A stretch of DNA of 64,000 nucleotides. Origin: Mactra quadrangularis. Taxonomy: Eukaryota > Mollusca > Bivalvia > Venerida > Mactridae. Below are positions 35,154 to 48,054 of this stretch, one piece after another. Position numbers and translations under genes: made by a program. Location: positions 21,912,011-21,976,010 of the forward strand of contig CM046297.1 of NCBI GenBank assembly GCA_025267735.1. The letters are read 5' to 3'. How positions within the stretch are numbered: the stretch's first letter is position 1; each line of letters begins with the position of its first letter. The notes below the pieces were generated by a model that did no database searches, was not told the origin of the DNA, and saw only the letters and a list, made by a program, of their open reading frames with translations.

Positions 35154-37477
35154 GGGAATACTTCCCGTTCGGGAAACAAGGGGATTCCCCTTCAGTGCTT
35201 CCCGATCGGGCAGCAAATGTCAAAATGTTTCCCGATCGGGAAGGATTTTGGCCTTTTTTTACGTACCTTACCAAAAATGGCCGCTGCATAAAAGTATTTA
35301 ATCTACAAAGATTTGAAAAACACCATCTGATACAGGAAAGATGTATCTAAAATCCTACCGAGTCGTTTTCTTTTAAAAAGCCTACAATTAAAATAATCTG
35401 AAATTGAAATTCAGAAAGAAAATATGACTTTAAAGAAAAAAATTGTTTCCCGTTCTGGAAACATTGCTTCCCGATCAGGAAGCAAGTTATACTATTTGTA
35501 ATATAGTTTGTATGTAATGCTAAAACTAATTTCTGCAACAGGCATGTATGTTTTTTGTTAAGAATTTAAGGCTGTATAACCCAGTCAATATAGTAACAAA
35601 TGGTCAAACACATACATTTTAAATTAACATTCTGATTTTCTACCAGGATTATCTGATCAAAACAAAATTAATTGTCCAATTTATTTTTTATTTATGTACA
35701 TAGTTGTGAATATACTTAGTTATATGAACTCTCACATTAAAATAACACAACATTTGATTAATTTCACAAATCTGTAACTTCATCATAATTTTATTAGAAA
35801 ATTAATATGAACCAAGGCTTGAAAGTATGGTATTCTTGATTGTCAAATGATGGTACTTAAGTCTATTGTAGATGGCTGGACTTAATAGTTTTTTTTCTTT
35901 ACTCTACATATGTACATAATTCTAACCAGACGAGCTAAGCAGTATCTTGCCATGACAAAAAGCAAACAAAATACACGTTCATAGTTGTACATTGTATTAT
36001 TATTTTAAAATAAAACATTTTACCCTATATTTGAAAACAAAATGTCATTTAAAAAAATCATAGTAAACATTTTGAAAAGCAAGGGTTTTGCATAATGTTT
36101 TTATGGGAGTACATACTACAAAGAACTTTATTGGACACACCTCCTGTACTCAATGTGAAATAATGATAGAAATGATGATGTGACTGTGCTATAAGCATTC
36201 ACATAATTTTCCTTGAAAATTAAAAACATAACACATATCCTTAGAAATGCTGTATTTTTGTAAGTCACTTGGCCTATGCCCATTTTAACATAGCAAGCAG
36301 GATGGAAATATAATAACCATTTCTTCACTCAGTTTTTCTTCACTAGCTTGTAAAAATAATTTAACAATTCTGCTCAAACTTAACTTTTATAGCAAAATAT
36401 ATACTTATGATCGCCAGGTGTCATTGCTTACTCCCTAATAGTCTAGTTTTACTGGAAATGCAATAATTTAAGTTAATGTATAATAATAGGAAATTGTAAC
36501 AAATGAATTGAACCACATTTACAATTTTATGTTAGTGGTTGTTGATAAGTTTTTATCAGTTTATATTGGTATAAATCGTTAAGTATACCGCTAGTCTAGA
36601 TTAGTTGGTAGCATACTAATCTATTGATTGAGGGTTGTGGGTCTTTGTCATGAAATAATTTCTACGACTATTCTCCCTCTCACTACTGATTTTAAATCAT
36701 GTTGAGCAGCTGTCAGTAACTGACCAAGTATGCGCTTAGTAACTAGTGAACTGCTCAGTTCAGAGATTTAGCCTTTCTAAAAACAGTGAGTATGTTGGCT
36801 TACAGCTGTAATATGAAATATGACATAAACAACGTGTTGCTACAGTGTAACACCCAACAAATAAAACTTTCCATTTATATATAAGTCAAATAAAATTGAT
36901 AAAAAGTAAACTTATTTGAATATCTTTTGGGATGTTATGATTATACATATAAAAATTGAACAATGTGATTAAATTTCTATACAATTCCCATTAAGGAACA
37001 GCTAAATTACTATGAATGGTAATTGTGAAAAGTGTTTCTAACATATGCATTGGAATCGATGCAATATTTCCATTAACATAAAAAAGATGCCTATTGCTTA
37101 AGTTTAATTTACATTACATACAAACTATATAACAAATAGTATAACTTGCTTCCTGATCGGGAAGCAATGTTTCCAGAACGGGAAACAACTTGTTTTCTTT
37201 GAAGTCATATTTTTTTCTAAATTTCAATTTCAGATTATTTTAATTGTAGGCATTTTAAAAGAAAACGACTCGGTAGGATTTTAGATACATCTTTCCTGTA
37301 TCAGATGGTGTTTTTCATATTTTTGTAGGTTAAATACTTTTATGCAGCGGCCATTTTTGGAGAGGTACATCAAAAAAGGCCAAAATCCTTCCTGATCGGG
37401 AAACATTTTGACATTTGCTGCCCGATCGGGAAGCACTGAAGGGGAATCCCCTTGTTTCCCGAACGGGAAGTATTCCC
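35154..37477. mobile_element. 2.3-kb foldback element with CCCGATCGGG palindromes
   Basis: The arms 35154-35530 and about 37105-37477 are inverted copies. The left end is GGGAATACTTCCCGTTCGGG and the right end is its inverse. Each arm carries CCCGATCGGG or one-base variants several times (twice perfectly in the left arm, near 35195 and 35230). Flanks actgttagcagaa and actggttaggcataa are similar but not identical, so a target duplication is only tentative. The loop holds a SINE A and no long open frame, so the element is non-autonomous. Confidence 0.85.
36588..36865 (+). mobile_element. SINE family A inside the foldback loop
   Basis: Degraded head (tagattagttggtagcatac), body with agctgtcagtaactgacc and tail acaacgtgttgctacagtgt. 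It lies in the loop of the 35154-37477 element, so it is a later insertion or was carried along. Confidence 0.75.
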
Positions 37478-37479
37478 TA

Positions 37480-38690
37480 CTGGTTAGGCATAATGCCTTA
37501 ATATGTTTCATGTCTTTTTTTTTGTATAAAGTATCAATCTATGTATCTATAATATATTTCAGAAATAATAAATTTTGGGATTAAAACTGACTTGTTTGTT
37601 ATGTGTTTACTTTATTTTCTTTGATGAGAAATTGAGTCCAGTAAAGATTGTTGCACCAATTCTTGCTTCACTTATTTTCCCTGGGATTTTGTTTGCACTG
37701 TTCAGGCTACATGATTATAAAGCTTGTGTTAAGTTTCAGACCTTCCCAGCTCATATCTCATGATTTCATGAACCAAGATTAGACGAACATCAAGCTAATC
37801 GATAAGAATATTTTGCATATTTAGATTTGTAATTCTGGTTTATTTACATTTCAAAATGATGAATCTGGTGCATTTAAGTTGGTGTTCTGAATTCAGTTTA
37901 AATTGTATTGTTTGTTTTTTCTCAACTGTCAAAACATGAAAAGTTTCACGATGAATGCGTTTGTTAAAATTATTGTAATACACCTATGAGTTTCCTAAGT
38001 GTGTATTATGATTGAGTAAAGCTTCTTATGCCGTATTATAAGTTTTAGTCAAGATATTTTTAATACTTTAGGATTTAGACCACCAGTACAAAAACAATAC
38101 ATTCAGTCATCAAGAAATTATTCAAGCTTTGACTGTTGAGAAAAAAAACTACAATATCTAAAGTTGAGTTGAATAGATTCCATCCGGAACTCAAATATTT
38201 GGGTTTTTCCTGTGGTACAAACAAACTTCTACTGTCATAATGAATTCATTGGTACAAAGAACAAAATGAGTTTATCCATATTTTGTGCATTTTAGCAATA
38301 ATGTGTAGGAAACTTTGTTTGTACCACCTGTGCGAAACTCATAAATTTGAGTTTCAAATTAGGTCCTGAGACATATAATTAACAGATAATTGAACAATGA
38401 TCTATGATATATGTGACAAAACAAACTTTTTAAATAACATGTATACAATCATGTATTAGCACAGGCCAAGTGACTACAGTACCCAACAAAAGTTTAGAGA
38501 AAAGAGAAATTGGCTAAAATTCTTGCATTTGATGATTTTTTTTGTCAAATCACATTTTTTTATATTTAAGTATGATTTTTTATAAAATGAAATAAGGTTC
38601 ATTAATGCAACACATTTTTAAGATTCAGCATCTGACATTCTAAAGCCTCCAAAACCATTTCTATCGTATTTTTTCCATAACGTAGCTTTT
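37480..38690. other. Intergenic, nothing identified
   Basis: AT-rich sequence with no gene or clear repeat. The longest open frame (62 codons, 37575-37763) has no recognisable domain. Confidence 0.5.
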
Positions 38691-38810
38691 CAATCTGATT
38701 AAAACCCGATCTAAAATTTAACCGCTCGCATACTCGCTAATTTAGATCTGGCCTTTTCCAAACGAAGGTCACGTTCCTGAAGGTGACCTTTTCTCATGAT
38801 AATATTCAAA

Positions 38811-40760
38811 CTGTCTAGATCGTGAAACGGTGGCGATTTTCCGTGTCACGGTGTAGCCACATCAAGATGGCGGAAAAACAACCATCCAAAAGGTACGTGT
38901 CGTTTTTTGCATGCTATTTTGAGAAATATTCGGGCCCAAACGCGTTAAATAGTTTTATTTGATCCGTAAATGTATAAACTTAAAGGCGGATATACTCACT
39001 TGACATGTCACAAAGGATTTATGTGAATTAAAGCAACCAAAGTTGACGAATGACCGTCTGTCAAATTTGAACCGAGAGAAGTGTATGACTTTTGATAAAA
39101 TCGCCGTTAGTACGGCACTTACCGTGTTATAAATACGATCGCGGGATAATGTATATGCATGCAATTATACCTTAAAATTGTACAAGTTCTGATTTATTTC
39201 GTTTGTCAAAACATGCCTACTTTCGGTTTGGTCTAAGCAACGGTTGAGATATTAGCTCCGGTGAAGATTTTCCGTAAGAAATGAATCGGTGTTGCCATAA
39301 AAAGTGGACACGGTGTATACATTTGCGTGAAAGTGAACACGGTTCGCACACCCATTCAAACGCTAAACGCAACCATATCATTTGAAGTAAATAACATTGG
39401 CATTATCCTTCGTATTTTGCTACACAGAAAAGCCCAATGAGTTTAATACGTAAATCTTTGCAGAAGCAACGCCTAATTATGTATCAGTATTATTTTAATT
39501 CCCTCTATTCCAGATCGTCACCTTTCGTATTGATACTTAAAAAAATAATGTAGTATAAAAATACGAAACTGATACGTATAAAGGCCCTTTTGTGATAAGA
39601 CTAAACTAAATATTTCATTATTTTGTTTTTTCCAGTGTCAAAATGGAAAAAGGCTATAAATGCTACTACTGTAAGATTTCGAAATCTGATCTCCTAGCAT
39701 GCATTAATTATTCATTAGAAAAGCATGCCAACTTGCAGCTAAAATGACGGATGAGATGGTTTAAAAAGTATCAACCGGCCGATATGGCCTTTTGACGAAA
39801 GACTACAGACTAATACCAAATTTAGAACTGCAAATTAGGAAGTATTTCAAAGTGAATCAACATATATGTATCCTTTCTAGAAATTAAGAAGTGTCCTGAT
39901 GTTAAAGACCTAGAAAATATACAAGAATCTAAACAAGATATTTCTGTTGATATTGATTCAATCACTTCCAAGTCCAGATGTGAAAAACGTACAAAACGTC
40001 AGAACCAATAAAAGCACTCGGCAGTGTAACTTCAGCAGGTCCCTCTCAGCAAACGTTACTTCCATGTACGTGGAACATGATGAACAGTTAGAAGATTTAA
40101 ATTTGTCTACGATTTGACCAAACCCGTATCTGTGTTTTAACAAATACTGTTACGTATTGCCTTGCCTACATTTCGACCGTATTCCAAATAGTCTGGTCGC
40201 ATTTCAAGCGTTTGAATGGGTGTCCGAACCGTGTTCTCTTTCACGCAAATGTATACACCGTGTCCACATTTTATGGCAACACCGAGTCATTTCTTACGGA
40301 AAATCTTCACCGAGGCTAATATCTCAACCGTTGCTTAGACCAAACCGAAAGTAGGCATGTTTTGACATAACAAAATAAATTAGAACTTGTACAATTTTAA
40401 GGTATAATTTCATGCATATACATTATCCCGCGATCGTATTTATAACACGATAAGTGCCGTACTAACGGCGATTTTATCAAAAGTCATACACTATTTCGGT
40501 TCAAATTTGACAGACGGTCATTCGTCAACTTTGGTTGCTTTAATTCACATAAATCCTTTGTGACATGTCAGGTGAGTATACCCGCCCTTAAGTTTATACA
40601 TTTACGGATCAAATAAAACTATTTAACGCGTTTGGGCCCGAATATTTCTCAAAATATCATGCAAAAAACGACACGTACCTTTTGGATGGTTGTTTTTCCG
40701 CCATCTTGATGTGGCTACACCGTGACACGGAAAATCGCCACCGTTTCACGATCTAGACAG
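38811..40760. mobile_element. Inserted transposon with ~560-bp inverted repeats carrying a first exon
   Basis: The ends CTGTCTAGATCGTGAAACGG (38811) and its inverse (ending 40760) start arms that pair to about 39372 and from about 40195. Insertion split the outer element's arm: sequence before (ataatattcaa) and after (attcatgacaaaa) rejoins to match the uninterrupted opposite arm, with ATTCA present on both sides as a probable 5-bp target duplication. The loop holds the remains of the element's own gene on the + strand. No transposase core is seen, so this is an internally deleted or decayed copy. Confidence 0.85.
38867..40118 (+). pseudogene. Transposon-encoded gene remnant: exon in the inverted repeat plus Cys-rich exon
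   Basis: Exon 1 (38867-38892) starts ATG and encodes MAEKQPSK, ending at the donor aaaag|gtacgt. An acceptor ttttttccag precedes 39636, and the join is in phase: ...SVKMEKGYKCYYCKISKSDL then LACINYSLEKHANLQLK. The CxxC...H arrangement suggests a zinc-binding N-terminal domain like those in mollusc transposon proteins. After a stop at about 39745, later frames still look coding (STGRYGLLTKDYRLIPNLEL; then, behind an acceptor ctttctag, EIKKCPDVKDLENIQESKQD). Exon 1 and its upstream region lie in the inverted repeat, so an inverted exon 1 also exists at about 40680-40705. The gene is broken; function is inferred only. Confidence 0.55.
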
Positions 40761-41514
40761 TGATTCATGACAAAATTGTTATGATACATAGCTTGTTTAC
40801 ATCGTCTACGTCACGCAATTTGAAATGAGCCACCCAATCGCAGACTGTGAATAATACCGCTGTTAATGCAAACCTTGGTCTAAAGATAGAAATTACGAAA
40901 TCAAAATGTGATTAATAGTATTTTCGTCTAGATGAAAGCTACGCATTGATTGGTCTACACTAAGTTCATCTCGACGTGACCTTGCATTGACTTAGTAGAG
41001 ATCCAGTAGGCCTACGACAACGCGAGTAGAACAGGATCTCTGTTTACGGAGATTGGTAGCTTTTATGCTATTTTTTGTAGTCTCAGTTTTGATTATAATG
41101 TATAAGTAAAAATGCATAATTTTGCAATTACATGTACCACGTTAATAATCGTTATAGCGGAACTTCAATTGCACAATTAGTAGTTAAAATAAGTGAAACA
41201 ATTTGCAAAACCCAAGATGGTATAGGGGAACCGCTCAGAACTCGAACATAACAAAACATTGGACTTGCAATTTTTTTTATTTCAAGTCGCAAATGTAAAA
41301 ATGGAAATCGCATTTTTTCTCAAAATCTTAACAGAATACGATCTCCGTAAACAGATAACCTGTAGAACGTAGTCGTACAGGATCTCTAAGATCTTAATGG
41401 AGGGTCACGTCGAGATGACCTTTATGTCGACCAATCAATGCGTAGCTTTCACCTTGACAAATCACTATTATAACATTTTGATTTCGTAGTTTCTTTTTTT
41501 AGACCAAGGCATAC

Positions 41515-42665
41515 CCAACTTTTAGATCCATTAATATTTTCGCTGTTTGATACAACCATATGGCACTGACTGTATATACATAAGTTTTGTGATAATATAA
41601 TCTACAAGCCTTGACCCCATGTTGTGATCGATAATGTAAGATAAGGATCATAGTAGATCACGATTATAACCATATAGATTTCACTGTATCATTGGGGATT
41701 AAATTCCTTGTAGACAAATGTTTTATATTGTCCATTGTGCATCGGTTGTAAACTGACACTACTTTAGTGGTAACATTTTGTATACATGACAGTTCAGCTG
41801 AAACAGAAATTTTATACAACAAATGTGTATATGTTATATTAAAAATGTTATATAAAATCTCTTGTTGAAACAAAATTAACGATTGATATAATTTTCTTAT
41901 TGTTTAATAATGTTAGAAATGAGAAATATATTATAATATAACATCTCCATTTTTAATTAATTTATTGTCCGTCCGTTAATTTTTATACACCATATTTTCA
42001 TTGAAACAAAAGCTTTAAGTTAAAATGCAACGACTAGAATAATTTTTTTTTTCTAAACCTTTATTGCTAAATCATGTGACAGATACAACTAGTTAGCAAT
42101 GAAACAGAGACAGGAAAGTTATCCTGCCATAAAAGTGTACCCGCTGCGCCTTGCTATACACAGTGTATTATACAATCACACCAGGGGTCCCTATATCCGA
42201 TAACGCACATTATAAAATTAAGAAAAAAAGCAAAAACATTAAAAATCCAAAACTTTTGGAAAAAAGTGCAAAACAGACCAAAACTTCATGTAGATATTTT
42301 AAAAATAAAAAATGCTCCGGAAACTAGAAACATACAGCTTTCTCATGTCGTTTGCACAAATTTGATCAAAGGACCGGAAAGGCATTATTTTTAACTCATA
42401 TCAGCATGAGTATTTCTTTTCCTTCTTATTTTATAGTAACGTGCGTAATCAAATAAAACCTTAAAACAGACCAAAACTTTACAGTTTTACAAAAATATAA
42501 AAACAACTTTATGAAAGAAGAAAGTTTAAACATTTTAGCATCATTTGCAAAAAATTAATATTTTAAATATAAAACAGATATGGCCGTTTAAAGAATTTTC
42601 CCCTATACTTTTCTATTGAAAATCGAGCATCGAATTGAGATCATGTATGGGCCTAATAGTTGGAC
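41515..42665. other. Unidentified 1.15-kb insertion in the right arm of the outer foldback
   Basis: This has no counterpart in the left arm. It is AT-rich with repeated aaaacagaccaaaactt motifs (about 42265 and 42460) and a less AT-rich stretch at 42110-42200. No gene and no clear terminal repeats are seen. Confidence 0.5.
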
Positions 42666-42896
42666 ATAGTTTGCGAGCTAATTTGAAAGCGCTATTATTA
42701 TTCACAGGCTGCGATTGGACGGCTCATTTCAAATTGCGTGACGTAGACGATGTAAACGAGCTACTTAACACAACAATTCCGCCATAAATATTATCATGAA
42801 AAGGGTCACCTGAACGTGACCCTCGCTTGAAAACGGCCAGATCTAAATGAGCGAGTAGGCGAGCGGACAATTTTAGATCGGATTTTAATCAGATTG

Positions 42897-45800
42897 TATA
42901 GAATACATTGTTACAATTCATATATGCAATATAAAAACAACAAAGAACTATATTTATCTATGAATGGAACAAGGTCGTTACTGTGGGACAGACAAAGAGG
43001 ACCAATCATGTCTTTTTGTGAATCTTAGTTGATTCCGAATTGATCTATCTGGTCGTTTTTAAGCTGGTTAGAGCATTGTTATTCAACACTTAAGTTCAAA
43101 CCAACCTACTTGCTGAGGGTAAAAGTATTGGCTGAATCATGAGCTAGACACTGGGTTCTAACAGCAGTGTATACGCTTATAGAATTGACATCTACGCGAC
43201 GTAATTTCTCTCTATCCGTGTAAATAAAAACAAGTTATACATGTACTACAAACTTTTGATGGAAATGTGCTTTTGATAGTTTTCTTTTTTTTTGATCGAT
43301 GGATGGAGTCGTTTACAATGAAATAAAAACACTCATGATTGTGATATATGATGTCAAGATCATACTTGAAATCCTATTGCAATGTCTCTTATTTTACTAT
43401 CAAAATGTGTTACAATGTCAACAGAATTTCTATCGATTGCTTTGGCACCAATATACTCTTAGAATAACTTGAAAGATAATAGAACATGCACACAATACTT
43501 TCAATAACATTTGTCTTTTTATTTGTTTATAACCTTCTTTTAGTAAACATTGATTATTATTGAAGTGGCAAACATACATGGAAAAGAAGTCGTTATTCTA
43601 AGGATATGAAAATATCGTATCACAACCTATGTTGTTCAATGAATAAACGATTTTCAGAAAAGTGTCTCTAAATTGCCATCTTAGAAACAATTTGCTTCTA
43701 GTTGTCGAGTCAACTGACAAACTAGTATCAATGATTCGATATTAGCAAGACCAAGGGATGTAAAAAAACCTCGGTTCAACAGCAGCCAAAGGGTCGAACT
43801 AATCGTGTCAGCCAAGTCAAATAGTATACTCATAATTCATAGTTTTCAAGCACAATGTAAACTCGGTTTCGTGTTCTCCGATATATAACTGATACTGTTA
43901 TAAATTTAAAACTGCTTATCATGATGTCAGACGTTGTAAGGCCTTCTATACAGACGTTCTAAAAATGAATAGAAATTTGGTTTGTTTACTCTAATTACCA
44001 TCTATATTAGTGTCGACCAACCAGAGCCTTTGTTACAATAAACCTTATTTCCCATCATGCTAATTATACCACATATATTTTTAAAGATTTTTATACAACA
44101 TATATTTTTTACAACACAAATATTTTTACAACATATTATATTTTTTATCAAACTTATATATTTTTATACAAGACAAATATTTTTTTGTAACACATAATTT
44201 TTTCAGTATAGAATATTGCAACGTTTGTCATTCCATATCACACGCACGGCTCAGTCTATTTTTTAGTTTATATACCGGACTATTAATACTACTCACTGAA
44301 TACGTTTAAACGTCATTTTATTGGTATTCAAACAACATAAAGTCTTCACCAATCGATGATGTATTCATAAGCTGATAACAAACCCCTTATCATAAAGTCT
44401 ATCCCAAATACCAGATCAATCATTTAACTTCAATGTTTTCTACAGGCATGTGTTAAATCTATTAAGGATTTCGTTGTTGAAAGTTAATTAAGAAAAAAAT
44501 ACGACTTAAGGATGAATTTAGGTAAGCCATAACTTAATTCACATTATTTCAAACAATTTGTTAATTTAAATTCTAATTGAATGTAATATCAAGTTTTAAT
44601 AAGTGTGTATGATGTTAACTAGATAATTTGTAATTGGAAGCCACACTGGACCACGCCCTTTCTGTATTTTACATTAGGTTACTATTAAGTTAGACATGAG
44701 TTTAAGATGCTCGCTCACATATTTCAATAATACCAAATTTTCATAAACTCACAAAATTGTTAAGAAACATTTCGAAAGTCGAAAAACATAGTTCTGGTTA
44801 TAATATACTTTGTGTATTTACTAGTAATACAAAATACAAATATAAAAATATGAGTTTATGTTTAAAACTCAGGAGCCCTTAAAATGAAATTTTTGAAATA
44901 CTTTTATATTTTTCTACAAATTTGAAATACTTTTTTAGTTTTTACGAAATAATACTTCGTTTAAGGAAATAATATTACGTTTAAACTAAATATTGTGAAA
45001 ATAAAAAAATGTATGTCAAAAATGTCACTTTAGTGGTTCCGTATTAAACCTCCAACCCCATTAGTAAAGGCATAGATAAATTAGGTCAGTTTTTGCTGAT
45101 TATATTTTGCATTTATTGCAATATATTGGTCAGTTTGCTTTGGTATATTAACAATTCTTTTTTTCTAAACACAATAGCTGATGCTAACTAAGATATTTTG
45201 AAATATCAAAAAAATACCCAAATCGGGGAACGAGAAAACGTTAATGATGTTTTATTAAATGGAACAAAATTCAATGGAATATCAACATCAGGATCAAGTA
45301 TTGACAAGCTGTCGATATATTAAATGTAAAAATCAATGTAAAAAACTTCGATGATTGATTAAAACATTAGGATTAACTCTTGGATGGCCCGTTCATATGA
45401 AATATCAGAGATGTAATGAGCGTTCATTTCTCATTAACAAAACATAAGATAACTGACTCGATGTATGCAAATTGTACTGATATATTTTGTTATTCGTCTT
45501 AGGTCAATTTGCAAAAGCAATCAGCATTCCTCGGCCTTTCGCAACGATTTATTATTTATTGAAAGTCGAGGTGTTCCGATTGATTGCATAAGCTATCATG
45601 GTTACTTGTATCGCCAGTCATCAGGAGTCGGACGATATGTTTCCTAAATTGTAAAAATTGGAATCACCTGTTAACATCTCTTAATATTCCTAAGCATTCA
45701 ATTGCTCTATAAGAGACCCCCGAAATTAATATCGTTCCCGGCTACTGTTGAGCAGCTCAAACTGCTCTCTCGCTCGTCGAAACTGCCTCACCTTAGCTGA

Positions 45801-46555
45801 ATATGCGTGCTGTTGAAATCCACGAGTAATAGAGGGTCTAGACATTCTTCACTTACAACTTTTATTTTAAATTTTTCCTTTTAGCCCTTTTATGACTTAA
45901 TGAGTCTTTAAAATTCACATGTTCACTTCCCTGTTAGAATACTTCAACATTAATGGAAGATAACAAAAGTAGAAAAATTAAATCGGTAATTTTTTTGGCT
46001 CAAATCTAGCGATGACCTTTGCCAATTATTGAAATTCTTCCTTACACAAATTAAACATGTGTGCAATGCTCAACAAAGTTTGATAGTTTTATACATTGAT
46101 TTATTGTTTTATAATCTATTCAGCAGTCCAAAATATCAGTTGATGCCATGTAGAACAGTACTTGATATATATTTATTTTACAAGCCAAATACATTATAAA
46201 TCAAAACAGTCTGAGAAAAAAGTTAGTAGGTATATTGGGTAAAAATATTCGTTTATTTTACCCACAGGGCGAATTTCGGCGATAATCAAGTTGTTCCGAT
46301 CGAGATGCACACTCATTCGGCATTAATCGGATAATTCCGTATCCTTAGTCAAAACATATCGCGAAACGTAAACAACGAAGTAATTTTATTGCAATATCAA
46401 CATACGATCGTTCGTAATATTTCGGCCATTAATTAAGACTAATTATCATTCAATGAATGGTCAAGGTGTTCCGAATGGGGTAGACCTATAGAAACATTTA
46501 TTTTCGGGGGTAACGGGATTGACCGAGAAAAAACGATTGAGAAAATTTCAATCTG
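42897..46555. other. Long intergenic stretch
   Basis: No gene is recognised. The stretch 44050-44215 is a degenerate tandem of a roughly 30-bp unit built on tttttatacaacatatattt / tttttacaacacaaatattt. The rest is AT-rich with only short chance open frames. Confidence 0.5.
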
Positions 46556-46560
46556 CTCTC

Positions 46561-46780
46561 TATGGTGGCATATTTCTGCCATCAAATAACCACATAACTA
46601 ACTAGTTAATCAGGAGGTTACTCTTAATTAACTAGTTATTTAGGTGGTTAACTAGTTACAGTAACTAGTTAACCACTTAACTTTATTAACTTAAGAGGTT
46701 AACTAGTTATCGTAACTAGTTAACCTCTTAAATAACTAATTAGTTATGTGGTTATCTGATGGCAGAAATATGCCACCATA
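46561..46780. mobile_element. 220-bp palindromic MITE
   Basis: The end TATGGTGGCATATTTCTGCC is matched by its exact inverse at 46761-46780. The arms continue nearly to the centre with many copies of the palindromic AACTAGTT (ggttaactagttacagtaac). A half-copy remains at 59683-59719 (tatgtggttatct, ggcagaaatatgccaccata). Confidence 0.9.
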
Positions 46781-46789
46781 GCTCTAGAT

Positions 46790-47800
46790 CGGGTATGTTA
46801 GATAGAAACACAATTTTATTGTGACGAGATAAATCGAGTTGTAACTACTGGGAAATTCACAAACTAACCCCGATCCAATCAGGATTGTCTAGTACGTGAT
46901 TATTTCACTAAGTTACGTAAATCCCGAGGAGTTCCGATGTTGGCAATATATTCACAATCTTCGTGGGGGAGAAGTTATTATTTCGATAAGGTCATACACA
47001 CAAGATATTTGAAGGGACCGGTAATTTTATTGTCATCCTCTTAAGTAGTAGTTGGATGGGTTTAAAAGAGTCATTCATAACTTTTACAGACAAGAACGTG
47101 TGGAATTTTATAGATAAGAGGAATAAATATTGAGGTGAATATCAAGTGCCAGTCTATTCTCATATAACCTTTCCAAACTTGTCCACGCCCAAGATAAGAG
47201 ATAAAATCGTGTTTAGTAATATCAATCTAAAACTTTTATCATCTAGTTATAACTTATAGCCATACTTTAAATTGAATTTAAATCGATAAGAAATACAGCT
47301 GTGAATAAAGTTTGGGTTGGGTGGGTTTTTACTGTACTCTCTTATTCAACGGTCAAAAGACGTACGAAGCGACCAGCAGGGGGTTTCCTCTGTATTTAAT
47401 GAAGACTTAATACAAGCCATGCAATTGTCTTTAAAGTTAAAAGAGGATCAAGTGCAGTTTAAAGTCTGCTTCCATATTTAAGTACATATTGAGCCGACTG
47501 TATCGGTTGTACGAGAGTCTCTGACCATTTAAGTAACCGCCAGGCAGGTGATCCCTCGCAATACTTATGGGTGTAGGGAAACAAGTGTAGGTAACTTCAT
47601 TGCTCAAAGAAATCAGGACTTCTAGATACCTAAACAGGTGCCTACTACACGACCATTGCCCCATTTTTATCAAGTATCAGTTTATACATGTATGCCCAAT
47701 TTAACCGATTTTTCTTTCATTACAATTAACAGGACAAGGCATTCTCCCAGGAAGAGAGTACAGATAGATTATCTTATATTAGCAGTATTCTTGACCTGTA
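46790..47800. other. Intergenic with a family C repeat
   Basis: A family C copy lies at about 47530-47665 (ccgccaggcaggtgatccct, tgcccc). No gene is recognised; overlapping short frames here are not supported. Confidence 0.45.
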
Positions 47801-47807
47801 TGAACCA

Positions 47808-48051
47808 GTGGTGCTTTTCACAAAAAATCTTACGAAAAAAACTTTCGTAATTCAAAAGCGAGACACATGAATAATACGCTCATTTCTTTGGCTTATCAAT
47901 TCTAAATATTATGGAATTGTGTAGAATATTGTAAACCTTTTGAATATCATATCATCGTTAATGCTTATTATGAAATTGACTTTGAACTGCTAATTAAATG
48001 AAATTTAATTACGAAGATCTTTTTCGTAAGAATTTTTGTGAAAAGCACCAC
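47808..48051. mobile_element. 244-bp MITE with GTGGTGCTTTTCAC ends
   Basis: The left end is GTGGTGCTTTTCACAAAAAA, followed by tcttacgaaaaa; the right end is the inverse (gtaagaatttttgtgaaaag, caccac). The related copy in tubulin intron 2 (2228-2474) gives independent support for the element. Confidence 0.9.
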
Positions 48052-48054
48052 AGA

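Larger units (their letters stand above)
38691..42896. mobile_element. Outer foldback element, both arms interrupted
   Basis: The left end CAATCTGATTAAAACCCGAT (38691) is matched by the inverted right end at 42896. The left arm is 38691-38810 plus 40761-41060, split by the inserted element at 38811-40760. The right arm is 41330-41515 plus 42665-42896, split by about 1.15 kb of unrelated sequence. Paired landmarks are gtttacatcgtctacgtcac (40793) with its inverse near 42750, and gaaagctacgcattgattgg (40933) with its inverse near 41440. The central loop is only about 270 bp. No transposase is seen. Confidence 0.8.
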
